Positions 51,417 to 59,421 of a stretch of 64,000 bases of DNA are shown piece after piece. How positions within the stretch are numbered: position 1 is the stretch's first letter; each line of letters starts with the position of its first letter. This DNA is from Mediterraneibacter glycyrrhizinilyticus. GTDB taxonomy: Bacteria > Bacillota > Clostridia > Lachnospirales > Lachnospiraceae. The stretch is taken from assembly GCF_015560805.1 (NCBI RefSeq), contig NZ_JADMSO010000002.1, forward strand, positions 248,001 to 312,000, in the 5' to 3' direction. The notes below the pieces were generated by a model, which was given only the letters and a program-made list of their open reading frames with translations, was not told the DNA's origin and searched no databases. The translations under genes were made by a program, and so were the position numbers.

Positions 51417-52176
51417 TTTTGTTCAGCTCCTTCCAGATGAGATTGAAATAAGTTTTAAATTCGGGTGCATCACGACGATGCATCGGCGTATCATCTTCCA
51501 AAGAAAATGTGATCGGCACGATGCGCGCGACCGACGCGGGGCGTTTGGTAAGAATGATCACCCGGTCAGCCAGACTTACCGCTTCGGAAAGGTCGTGGGT
51601 GACGAGAAGCGCCGTCTTGTGTGCATTTCGGATGATCTGTCCGATGTCATCTCCGACAGAAAGCCGGGTCTGATAATCCAGTGCGGAAAAAGGTTCATCC
51701 AAAAGGAGGATATCCGGCTCAAGTACCAGAGTCCGGATCAGCGCGGCTCTCTGGCGCATTCCGCCGGAAAGTTCGGACGGTCTGGAGTCGGCAAAAGGTT
51801 TCAGACCGTAGAGTTCCAGAAGTTCTTCCGCTTTGGCGCGTGTGCGTGCCGTCAGCATATGCTGGATCTCAAGTCCGAGCAGTACATTGTGGTAAATGGT
51901 TCTCCATTCAAAGAGATGATCGTGCTGCAGCATATATCCGATGTTTGTCGTGCTGTCTTTCAAATCCTTTCCGTTGACACGGATCTGTCCGGTTTCTGTT
52001 TTCAAAAGACCGGAGAGAATGGAGAGAAGCGTGGATTTTCCGCATCCGGAGGGACCTACGAAAGCAACGAATTCTCCGGGAGCGACAGAAAATGAAATAT
52101 CGTTCAGCGCCTTGGTCTCCCCATCCATTGTGTGGTATGCATAATTGACATTTGATAATTCCAGTACAGGTTCCAT
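51409..52176 (-). CDS. ABC transporter ATP-binding protein (SsuB/TauB-like)
   Basis: 255 residues. Walker A GPSGCGKSTLL, the Q-loop in MLQHDHLFEW, signature LSGGMRQRAAL, Walker B ILLLDEPFSALD and H-loop LVTHDLSEA are intact. The C-terminal end is longer than a bare ATPase core. It pairs with the overlapping permease. The 163-base gap upstream shows no riboswitch that I can recognise. Confidence 0.9.
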   Translation of the reverse strand: MEPVLELSNVNYAYHTMDGETKALNDISFSVAPGEFVAFVGPSGCGKSTLLSILSGLLKTETGQIRVNGKDLKDSTTNIGYMLQHDHLFEWRTIYHNVLLGLEIQHMLTARTRAKAEELLELYGLKPFADSRPSELSGGMRQRAALIRTLVLEPDILLLDEPFSALDYQTRLSVGDDIGQIIRNAHKTALLVTHDLSEAVSLADRVIILTKRPASVARIVPITFSLEDDTPMHRRDAPEFKTYFNLIWKELNKND

Positions 52177-52263
52177 TGAAACACTCCAATCCTAAGTTAT
52201 TTGTATGACTGCCTTGTGACGGCGGGGGCTTCTGATATTTTAATTTATGAAAGAAGAAGAGAT

Positions 52264-52292
52264 TTGTGAAAAAGAGCGCTGTGTGATATACT
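52264..52292 (+). promoter_or_regulatory. Promoter of queH
   Basis: TTGTGA (52264-52269), 17-base spacer, TATACT (52287-52292), 48 bases before queH. Confidence 0.6.
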
Positions 52293-52339
52293 CAGGTTCT
52301 GGGTCGAGATTTTAAAAATGACATGAGGGAGAATCGTTC

Positions 52340-53032
52340 ATGAAACAAAATCAGAAAATAAATTATCAGAGAGTATTGGAACGGGAGCTGGAGGAAATTT
52401 CCGGACAAAAGGCAGTTCCGAGACTTTTGCTTCATAGCTGCTGTGCGCCCTGCAGCAGTTATGTGCTGGAATATCTCTCCGAATACATGGAGATCACGGT
52501 ATTTTATTATAATCCGAATATTTATCCGGAGCAGGAATATTCGATGCGGGTGTGTGAACAGCAGGAATTGATCCGGAAGCGGGAGTGGGGGCATCCTATT
52601 TCGTTTATCGAGGGAGAATATGACACAAAGCGGTTTTATGATATGGCGCGCGGAATGGAGCAGATTCCCGAGGGCGGAGAACGGTGTTTTTCCTGCTATG
52701 AGATGCGGTTGGAAGAATGCGCCCGGCTCGCAGCAGAAGAAAAGTATGATTATTTTACGACGACGCTCAGTATCAGCCCGATGAAAAATGCACAGAAGTT
52801 AAATGAGATCGGAGGCAGACTGGCAGAACAATACGGTGTGAAGTATTTGTTTTCGGATTTTAAAAAGAAAAACGGATATAAGCGGTCAGTGGAATTGTCG
52901 GAAGAATACGGGATGTACCGGCAGGATTACTGCGGCTGTGTGTTCTCGCTGGAGGAACGAAAGAGAGCAGAGCGAAAGGGAACCAGTGAAAAAGATCACA
53001 AAAAGAATCATAAAAAAGAATCATTTTTATAG
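52340..53032 (+). CDS. queH: Epoxyqueuosine reductase QueH
   Basis: 230 residues, DUF208/QueH family. LLLHSCCAPCSSYVLE holds the Cys-Cys and CxxC ligands, with RCFSCYEMR and DYCGCVFS downstream. These bind the Fe-S cluster that reduces epoxyqueuosine to queuosine in tRNA. The C-terminus is Lys/His-rich. queA, another queuosine gene, lies at the end of the window. Confidence 0.92.
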   Translation: MKQNQKINYQRVLERELEEISGQKAVPRLLLHSCCAPCSSYVLEYLSEYMEITVFYYNPNIYPEQEYSMRVCEQQELIRKREWGHPISFIEGEYDTKRFYDMARGMEQIPEGGERCFSCYEMRLEECARLAAEEKYDYFTTTLSISPMKNAQKLNEIGGRLAEQYGVKYLFSDFKKKNGYKRSVELSEEYGMYRQDYCGCVFSLEERKRAERKGTSEKDHKKNHKKESFL

Positions 53033-53061
53033 TGGACATTCACACGTTACTGTGCTAAACT
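53033..53061 (+). promoter_or_regulatory. Promoter of argH
   Basis: TGGACA (53033-53038), 17-base spacer, TAAACT (53056-53061). It begins directly after the queH stop. I see no clear ARG box by eye. Confidence 0.55.
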
Positions 53062-53134
53062 ATGGAGAAGATATCGGGCAAAGAAAAGCCTGCTATTTTG
53101 AACAGCATTTGATTAGGAAAAGGGGAATTCGGGA

Positions 53135-54514
53135 ATGGCACAATTATGGGGTGGTCGTTTCACAAAAGAAACAGACCGGTTAGTATATCAGTTTAACGCA
53201 TCCATTTCATTTGACCGGCGTTTTTGGGAGCAGGACATCAGAGGAAGTATCGCGCATGTGACAATGCTCGCCAAACAGGGAATTTTAACGGACGAAGAAA
53301 AAGAGCAGATCATCGAGGGACTACAGGGGATCAGGCGAGATGTGGAGAACGGAACGCTTCCGATCACGGAAGAATATGAAGACATCCACAGTTTTGTGGA
53401 AGCGAATCTGATCGACCGGATCGGCGATGCCGGAAAGAAATTACATACCGGACGAAGCAGAAATGATCAGGTTGCTCTGGATATGAAGCTTTACACGCGG
53501 GATGAGATCTTGGAACTGGATGCGCTTTTAAAGGGGATCCTCCAGAGTCTTCTGAAATTGATGAAAGAGCATACCGAGACGTTTATGCCGGGATTTACAC
53601 ATTTGCAGAAAGCACAGCCGATCACGCTGGCACATCATCTGGGAGCATATTTTGAGATGTTTAAGCGGGATCGTTCCCGGATGAAAGATATTTATAAAAG
53701 GATGAATTATTGTCCGCTCGGATCCGGGGCGCTGGCAGGTACGACTTATCCGCTGGACAGGGAATATACGGCCAAGCTTCTGGATTTTGACGGACCGACT
53801 TTAAACAGTATGGACTCCGTGGCGGATCGGGATTATCTGATCGAGTTGTTATCGGCGATGTCTACGGTGATGATGCATCTGAGCCGTTTTTCGGAGGAAG
53901 TCATCATCTGGAATTCCAACGAGTATCAGTTTGTGGAGATCGACGACGCGTACAGTACCGGAAGCAGCATTATGCCGCAGAAGAAAAATCCGGATATCGC
54001 GGAACTTGTGCGTGGAAAGACGGGACGTGTGTACGGCGCGCTGATGTCTATGCTCACGACGATGAAAGGGATCCCGCTGGCCTATAATAAAGACATGCAG
54101 GAAGATAAAGAACTGGTATTTGACGCGATCGACACGACGAAAGGCTGTCTGGCGCTGTTCACCGGAATGCTGGACACACTGCGTTTCCGTCCGAAACGGA
54201 TGGAGGACAGTGCAAAGCATGGATTTACCAATGCCACCGACGCGGCAGATTATCTTGTAAATCATGGAGTACCGTTCCGGGATGCGCATGGGATCGTCGG
54301 AAGACTCGTCCTTTACTGCATTGAGAAAAATATAGCGCTGGATGATATGAGTCTGGAAGAATTCCGGGCGATCTCTCCGGTGTTTGAGGAAGATATATAT
54401 GACGCCATCAGTATGAAGACTTGTGTGGAGATGCGCAACACGATCGGAGCGCCGGGACAAAAGGCGATGCAGAAAGTGATCGAGATGGAAGAAGCATATT
54501 TGCTTACAGAATAG
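53135..54514 (+). CDS. argH: Argininosuccinate lyase
   Basis: 459 residues, standard length. LWGGRFTKETDRLV, HTGRSRNDQVALD and the superfamily signature GSSIMPQKKNPD near residue 280 with catalytic Ser are intact. It splits argininosuccinate to arginine and fumarate. No other arginine genes are adjacent; asd follows after 55 bases. Confidence 0.96.
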   Translation: MAQLWGGRFTKETDRLVYQFNASISFDRRFWEQDIRGSIAHVTMLAKQGILTDEEKEQIIEGLQGIRRDVENGTLPITEEYEDIHSFVEANLIDRIGDAGKKLHTGRSRNDQVALDMKLYTRDEILELDALLKGILQSLLKLMKEHTETFMPGFTHLQKAQPITLAHHLGAYFEMFKRDRSRMKDIYKRMNYCPLGSGALAGTTYPLDREYTAKLLDFDGPTLNSMDSVADRDYLIELLSAMSTVMMHLSRFSEEVIIWNSNEYQFVEIDDAYSTGSSIMPQKKNPDIAELVRGKTGRVYGALMSMLTTMKGIPLAYNKDMQEDKELVFDAIDTTKGCLALFTGMLDTLRFRPKRMEDSAKHGFTNATDAADYLVNHGVPFRDAHGIVGRLVLYCIEKNIALDDMSLEEFRAISPVFEEDIYDAISMKTCVEMRNTIGAPGQKAMQKVIEMEEAYLLTE

Positions 54515-54569
54515 AGGTTCATGTTCCGTTTATATGGGAAATCAAAAGGAAAGACAGGAGGAAAATAAA

Positions 54570-55655
54570 ATGGATCAGAAATTAAAAGTAGGAATACTTG
54601 GAGCAACAGGAATGGTCGGACAGAGATTTATCTCTCTTTTGGAGGATCACCCATGGTTTGAAGTGGTAACTGTGGCTGCCAGCCCGCGTTCCGCAGGAAA
54701 GACTTATGAGGAGGCAGTCGGAGACAGATGGAAAATGACGACGCCGATGCCGGAAGCAGTTAAGAATCTCGTTGTGTTAAATGTCAACGAAGTTGAAAAG
54801 GTTGCTGCTACAGTTGATTTTATGTTCAGCGCAGTGGACATGACAAAAGAGGAGATCAAAGCGATCGAGGAAGCATATGCAAAGACGGAGACACCGGTTG
54901 TGTCCAATAACAGCGCGCATCGCTGGACGCCGGATGTGCCGATGGTCGTACCGGAGATCAACGCCGATCATTTTGAAGTGATCAAAGACCAGAAGAAACG
55001 TCTCGGTACAACACGCGGATTTATCGCGGTAAAACCGAACTGTTCGATCCAGAGTTACGCACCGTGTCTGGCGGCATGGAAAGAGTTCGGACCGAAAGAA
55101 GTTGTGGCTACAACATATCAGGCAATCTCCGGAGCAGGAAAGACGTTCAAAGACTGGCCGGAGATGGTGGAGAATATCATTCCTTTCATCGGCGGTGAGG
55201 AAGAGAAGAGCGAGCAGGAGCCGCTTCGTGTTCTCGGCAAAGTGGAAAACGGTGAGATCGTGAAAGCAGAACTCCCGAAGATCACATGTCAGTGTATCCG
55301 TGTTCCGGTATTAAACGGACATACAGCCGCTGTATTTGTGAATTTTGAAAAGAAACCGACGAAAGAGCAGCTGATTGAAAAACTGGTGAACTTCAAAGGA
55401 TTTCCGCAGGAGGCAGGACTGCCGAGCGCTCCAAAACATTTCATCCGTTATATGGAAGAGGAGAATCGTCCGCAGGTACAGTTGGATGTGGATTATGAAA
55501 ACGGAATGGGCGTGTCGATCGGTCGCTTGAGAGAAGACAGCATGTTTGATTTCAAGTTTGTCGGACTGTCTCATAACACGATCCGCGGAGCCGCAGGCGG
55601 AGCTGTACTTTGTGCAGAAGCGCTGACCGCAAAAGGATATATCGCGAAAAAGTAG
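54570..55655 (+). CDS. asd: Aspartate-semialdehyde dehydrogenase
   Basis: 361 residues. KVGILGATGMVGQRFI binds NADP, Cys in AVKPNCSIQS is the nucleophile, and SGAGKTFKDWP and HNTIRGAAGG match the archaeal/fungal-type Asd group. It makes aspartate semialdehyde for lysine/diaminopimelate, threonine and methionine. AGGAGG precedes the ATG at 54570. Its stop TAG forms the first bases of an AGCGTC repeat arm. Confidence 0.95.
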   Translation: MDQKLKVGILGATGMVGQRFISLLEDHPWFEVVTVAASPRSAGKTYEEAVGDRWKMTTPMPEAVKNLVVLNVNEVEKVAATVDFMFSAVDMTKEEIKAIEEAYAKTETPVVSNNSAHRWTPDVPMVVPEINADHFEVIKDQKKRLGTTRGFIAVKPNCSIQSYAPCLAAWKEFGPKEVVATTYQAISGAGKTFKDWPEMVENIIPFIGGEEEKSEQEPLRVLGKVENGEIVKAELPKITCQCIRVPVLNGHTAAVFVNFEKKPTKEQLIEKLVNFKGFPQEAGLPSAPKHFIRYMEEENRPQVQLDVDYENGMGVSIGRLREDSMFDFKFVGLSHNTIRGAAGGAVLCAEALTAKGYIAKK

Positions 55656-55678
55656 CGTCGATGTCCAAGGGGAAACAC
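55654..55678. repeat. Half copy of the AGCGTC repeat after asd
   Basis: AGCGTCGATGTCCAAGGGG begins within the stop codon TAG of asd. No matching right arm is found; a terminator follows. Confidence 0.65.
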
Positions 55679-55705
55679 GCTAAGAAAGATGCTAAAAGAA
55701 TCATA

Positions 55706-55780
55706 AAAAGGCTGCTGTCTTGGAAACAGGGGAGATCATTGTGAGATCGTCCTCATGTCCAAGGCGGCAGTCTTTTGTTT
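55706..55780. terminator. Terminator between asd and the EFR1 gene
   Basis: AAAGGCTGCTGTCTTGGA pairs with TCCAAGGCGGCAGTCTTT (with wobble pairs), and a TTTTGTTT run follows. It lies between convergent genes. Confidence 0.75.
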
Positions 55781-55793
55781 GCAATAAAAATAG

Positions 55794-56576
55794 TTACATA
55801 AAAATATCGGCGGCTTTATCGGTCTTACAGATTTTTGTAAGTTTCTTTTCCAACTGATTCATCTTAAATGTGCTGACATAACGGGCTCTCTGTTTACAGG
55901 AGCGGACACAGCGCATACAGGAGATACAGAGCTTTTTGTCGGTCTTTTTTGGATCGGTCATTGAGATCGCTCCGGCAGGACAGGCTTTGGCACATGCCTT
56001 GCATTCGGTACACAGTGTGGTGTCTACTTTCGGTGTAAGGGATGTCGTGCTGTATTTTTTGTAAGGGTCGTTGCCCGGAACTTCGATGGAAATGTTATCA
56101 AAATTTTCGGATTTTTTGACTCTGCGGTTTAACTGTACGCCGAAATCTGCGATCACTTTTAAATCTTCTTTGTTCGGGCGGCTCATTCCGATCTTGCGCG
56201 CGATCGAATGTTCTGTAGGAAATGCAGCGGCTCCGATCACTTTAAATCCGCGTTTTTCCACTTCATTCTTTAATTCCAGAAGTGCGTCTTCGTATTCGCG
56301 GCATCCGTAAGTGGCAATGAGCGCCGCCGGTGTGTTGTCACCTTGTAAGTTTTCAAAATATTCCAGAAATGTCTTTGGAACGCGTCCGGCATAGACCGGA
56401 ATCCCAAACAGCACAAGATCATTTTTTTTAAACTGCATTGCAGGCTTCTTTTCTTTGTGGATGGAAAGATCGTAAGAAACAGACTTCAAGTCGATGTTCC
56501 TTGCTGCCTCCATGATGACCTTTCGTGTGGTTCCGGTAGGACTGAAGTAGACAAGTCCCAGTTCGTTCATTTTCAT
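55794..56576 (-). CDS. EFR1-family flavodoxin/ferredoxin
   Basis: 260 residues. The N-terminal flavodoxin-like half has YFSPTGTTRKV (FMN phosphate loop) and GIPVYAGRVPK. The C-terminal half holds two [4Fe-4S] motifs, CTECKACAKACP and CISCMRCVRSCK. Such proteins carry electrons, often next to oxidoreductases; here the partner is unclear. AAGGAG precedes the ATG at 56576. Confidence 0.9.
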   Translation of the reverse strand: MKMNELGLVYFSPTGTTRKVIMEAARNIDLKSVSYDLSIHKEKKPAMQFKKNDLVLFGIPVYAGRVPKTFLEYFENLQGDNTPAALIATYGCREYEDALLELKNEVEKRGFKVIGAAAFPTEHSIARKIGMSRPNKEDLKVIADFGVQLNRRVKKSENFDNISIEVPGNDPYKKYSTTSLTPKVDTTLCTECKACAKACPAGAISMTDPKKTDKKLCISCMRCVRSCKQRARYVSTFKMNQLEKKLTKICKTDKAADIFM

Positions 56577-56656
56577 AAAGCAAAACTCCTTTTATCCAAA
56601 AATAAGTATAACTGTAACTATATCATATTTATACATAAAATGCACGCGATAAATGC

Positions 56657-56726
56657 TTGCACTTTTTTGAAAAAATGATATACTGTTCAACGTGAGAGAA
56701 AAGCAGGTTTCGCAACCTGTTTTTCT
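56657..56726 (+). promoter_or_regulatory. Promoter with terminator-like hairpin in the yitT leader
   Basis: TTGCAC (56657-56662), 16-base spacer and TATACT (56679-56684). The transcript would start near 56691 and at once fold AGAAAAGCAGGTT (56697-56709) with AACCTGTTTTTCT (56714-56726), a 13-pair stem with loop TCGC followed by TGCGTTTT. It could attenuate yitT or yield a short RNA. Confidence 0.5.
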
Positions 56727-56808
56727 TGCGTTTTACGGCAAATTTATTGATTTAATGCGATAAAATCCAAGGCAGACTAAGAAATAAAAGAGAGGAAAAC
56801 GGGAAATT

Positions 56809-57690
56809 ATGACTGTGGAATCAAAAAAGGAACTGCGAAGTATTTTTAATCTGAAGAAGATATTTTTTGTACTTCTCGGGAATACTATTTATTGTGCCGG
56901 AATCGTGGCGTTTGTTCTTCCGACCGGACTGGTGACAGGCGGAACGACCGGTCTGGGACTGATCGTCAATCATTATTTCGGTGTGCCGATCGAATTGTTT
57001 GCGGCCATATTTAATACGGTCATGTTTCTGTTGGCGGTCGTATTGCTCGGAAAAGCATTTGCTCTGACTTCGTTGATCAGTACGTTTTATTTTCCGGTCA
57101 TACTCGGGGTGTTTCAAAAAATCGAATGGCTGCAGGATCTGACAGACGATCCGATGCTCTGTACGGTTTTTGCGGCAGTGTCGATCGGCGTAGGGATCGG
57201 TATGGTCATTAAAGCGGGAGCATCGACGGGAGGTATGGATATTCCGCCGTTGATCCTGAATAAAAAAATGGGCGTTCCGGTATCGGTCGGATTGTATACA
57301 TTCGATTTTCTGATCCTGATCGGTCAGATGTTCTTCCGGGATACCGAAAAGAGTCTGTATGGGATCCTGCTCGTTATGATCTATACAGTGCTTGTGGATA
57401 AGGTTCTTTTGATGGGAAAAAATCAGATGCAGGTGAAGATCATGAGCGAGCGTTATGAGGAGATCAATGAGATGATCCATCAGAAATTGGATCGGGGAAC
57501 CACATTGTACCGGACGGAATCCGGTTATCTTCATAATAAAGGCTTTCTGGTCATGACTGTTGTTTCCAACCGGGAGCTGCCGAAATTAAACCAGCTTATC
57601 ATGGAGATCGATGACAAAGCATTTATGGTGATCAGTCAGGTGAGTGAAGTGAAAGGGCGTGGATTTACTTTGCACAAACACCTCTTGTAA
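56809..57690 (+). CDS. YitT-family membrane protein (DUF161/DUF2179)
   Basis: 293 residues. About five to six helices make up the first 200 residues, with GIVAFVLPTGLVTGGTTGLG (as VLPTGLVTGGTTGLG) and KAGASTGGMDIPP typical of YitT. The soluble DUF2179 domain (EEINEMIHQKLDRGTTLY, GFTLHKH) is at the C-terminus. The cellular role is not established. Its stop codon is part of the -35 box of the downstream 6S RNA promoter. Confidence 0.9.
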   Translation: MTVESKKELRSIFNLKKIFFVLLGNTIYCAGIVAFVLPTGLVTGGTTGLGLIVNHYFGVPIELFAAIFNTVMFLLAVVLLGKAFALTSLISTFYFPVILGVFQKIEWLQDLTDDPMLCTVFAAVSIGVGIGMVIKAGASTGGMDIPPLILNKKMGVPVSVGLYTFDFLILIGQMFFRDTEKSLYGILLVMIYTVLVDKVLLMGKNQMQVKIMSERYEEINEMIHQKLDRGTTLYRTESGYLHNKGFLVMTVVSNRELPKLNQLIMEIDDKAFMVISQVSEVKGRGFTLHKHLL

Positions 57691-57713
57691 AATCAAAGTA
57701 AATGCGTTATAAT
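57685..57713 (+). promoter_or_regulatory. Promoter of the 6S-like RNA, overlapping yitT stop
   Basis: TTGTAA (57685-57690) includes the yitT TAA. With a 17-base spacer and TATAAT (57708-57713) it is a close consensus promoter. Confidence 0.75.
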
Positions 57714-57719
57714 ACTCTC

Positions 57720-57912
57720 AGAAATAACCTGGGGTGTTCGATACCCCTGTCATTTTGAACCTACATTACTTTAAACGGGATTCCTACATCTCTGTAATAT
57801 GTCAAGCCGCCGTTTATGCAGCGGAAGACAAAAAAGCAGATGCGGTCGCCCACCTAGCGTCAGCTAGGAGTCAAAATACAGGGAACGGCATTTTGGGGAC
57901 TCAAAAGAATCA
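57720..57912 (+). ncRNA. ssrS: Probable 6S RNA (SsrS)
   Basis: About 190 bases with no coding potential between a strong promoter and a strong terminator. The 5' part CCCTGTCATTTTGAACCTAC and the 3' part TCAAAATACAGGG pair as a long closing stem. The middle reads TTTAAACGGGATTCCTAC, GTCAAGCCGCCGTTT and GGTCGCCCACC, which match my memory of clostridial 6S RNAs. 6S RNA mimics an open promoter and traps sigma-A RNA polymerase. The exact ends are estimated. Confidence 0.7.
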
Positions 57913-57913
57913 G

Positions 57914-57947
57914 GAAAGCACTTTCCATACGGAAAGTGCTTTCTTTA
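57914..57947 (+). terminator. 6S RNA terminator
   Basis: GAAAGCACTTTCC (57914-57926) pairs perfectly with GGAAAGTGCTTTC (57931-57943), then TTTAT. Confidence 0.85.
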
Positions 57948-57959
57948 TCCGGAGACGAC

Positions 57960-58115
57960 AGCGTCAGTTGAGGTCTGTGAGTCGAGAAGAGACAAATCTA
58001 AGTCTCTTTTAGGCATTTGAACGACGCGTACAGAGACGTACGCGGAGCGAAAGCAACAACAAAGAGGCTTAGATTTGCTCTTCTTCGACCGTATACTCCT
58101 TTGCACACTGACGCT
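57960..58115. repeat. AGCGTC-type inverted repeat, longest copy
   Basis: 156 bases from AGCGTCAGTTGAGG to CACACTGACGCT. GTCGAGAAGAGACAAATCTA near 57982 pairs with TTAGATTTGCTCTTCTTCGAC near 58070 (21 bases, imperfect), so the whole element can fold as one long hairpin. The copy at 41869 is a shortened relative in the opposite orientation. Confidence 0.8.
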
Positions 58116-58169
58116 ATGATCATGAAATATAAAATCAGGGGGAAGCTGTAAAAGCAAAGTGAAGAGATT

Positions 58170-59015
58170 ATGAAGCAAAACAGACGTTTGAAAGAAAAAG
58201 TTTTCAAAGTGATCGCCATTATCAATTCTCATCATACAGGAGCGTATGCTGCACAGGCGGCATACTTTTTTGTGCTGTCATTGATCCCGATCATCCTGCT
58301 TTTGATGACATTGGTACAGTACACGCCGATCACGATGACGGCGGTGATGGACGCCTTGTCTCAGGTATTTCCGTCTTCGGTGGAGGGGATGATCCGATCC
58401 ATCGTGACACAGGCGTATGCGCAGTCCGGCTCGGTGATCTCCGTTACGATCTTAGTGGCGCTCTGGTCTGCCGGAAAAGGGGTGCTTTCGGTGACTTCGG
58501 GACTCAATTGTGTCTATGAAAATATTGAGACGCGTAATTATATCTACCTGCGGATCCGGGCGTCTTTTTATACAGTACTGTTTATCCTTGCGATCGTATT
58601 GTCTCTGCTGCTATCTGTTTTCGGCAACAGCATCAGCGCGATCGTCAATGAACACGCGCCGTTTTTCCGTCATATAACGGATTTTATCATCCGGATCCGT
58701 ACGGTCGTGACGCTGGCTGTGCTGACCTGCTTTTGGGATATTGTATACCGTTTCCTCCCCAACCGGAAAAACCGCCGGAAGACAACTCTGAAGCGGCAGC
58801 TTCCGGGAGCGGTATTTACTGCCTGCGGATGGCTTCTGATCTCGTTTTTGTTTTCCGTGTATCTGGATATTTTTACCGGATTTTCGAGTATGTACGGAAG
58901 TATGACGACATTGATCCTGATCATGTTGTGGCTGTATATGTGTATGTATGTGATCCTGCTTGGCGGTGAGGTAAACGCACTGTTGGAACGGTACTATTTT
59001 GGAAAATTATCTTGA
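58170..59015 (+). CDS. YihY/BrkB-family membrane protein
   Basis: 281 residues with six helices. HTGAYAAQAAYFFVLSLIPIILLL near the start and FSSMYGSMTTLILIMLWLYMCMYVILLGGEVNA (as SSMYGSMTTLILIMLW and LLGGEVNA) at the end are the family hallmarks. It was once called RNase BN, but that activity belongs to another protein. Its stop TGA is part of the TTGACA box of the pheST promoter. Confidence 0.9.
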   Translation: MKQNRRLKEKVFKVIAIINSHHTGAYAAQAAYFFVLSLIPIILLLMTLVQYTPITMTAVMDALSQVFPSSVEGMIRSIVTQAYAQSGSVISVTILVALWSAGKGVLSVTSGLNCVYENIETRNYIYLRIRASFYTVLFILAIVLSLLLSVFGNSISAIVNEHAPFFRHITDFIIRIRTVVTLAVLTCFWDIVYRFLPNRKNRRKTTLKRQLPGAVFTACGWLLISFLFSVYLDIFTGFSSMYGSMTTLILIMLWLYMCMYVILLGGEVNALLERYYFGKLS

Positions 59016-59040
59016 CATTTGGAAAACAGATGTTTACAAT
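59012..59040 (+). promoter_or_regulatory. Promoter of the pheST T-box operon
   Basis: TTGACA (59012-59017), 17-base spacer, TACAAT (59035-59040). The -35 box overlaps the yihY stop codon. Confidence 0.8.
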
Positions 59041-59046
59041 TAGAAA

Positions 59047-59376
59047 TACGTTCGGCTTGGTGAGCCGGATTTATAGGAAAAAAGCAATGACCGTGTAAAG
59101 TAGGAAACCATATTTCTATCAGAGAGAGAGAATCACCGGCTGCGAGTTCTCTTTAGTTCAGATGGCGACCGAATTTCCCACGCAAGCTGCGTTTTTGAAG
59201 AGTCTTTTTATCAGCAGAGGCAGATGGTTTGACAGAAGTTCTGCAAGAAGACGGGTAGGAAGCGCCGTAGACTGCACGTTACGCATAACTTGAGTGCTCC
59301 GGGCGGAATGGATTGCCGGGGAAACAGGGTGGTACCGCGAATGACTTCGTCCCTATGTGGGATGGAGTTTTTTTAT
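59047..59376 (+). promoter_or_regulatory. T-box riboswitch (tRNA-Phe responsive)
   Basis: The T-box sequence AGGGTGGTACCGCG is at 59326-59339, followed by a terminator (ACTTCGTCCC / GGGATGGAGT, then TTTTTTT) ending near 59376. Stem I begins near 59085 with AGTA and AGAGAGAG elements. A TTC codon followed by A at 59157-59159 is a fitting specifier for Phe. Uncharged tRNA-Phe would stabilise the antiterminator and switch on pheST. The 395-base gap before pheS is filled by this element. Confidence 0.9.
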
Positions 59377-59421
59377 TGCATTCATAAGAAAATCGAAAGG
59401 ATTCAGGAAAGGAGATACCAG

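Noticed and set aside
59290-59421. Upstream extension of pheS
   Set aside because: It lies in the T-box antiterminator and terminator. The family start and ribosome site are at 59422.
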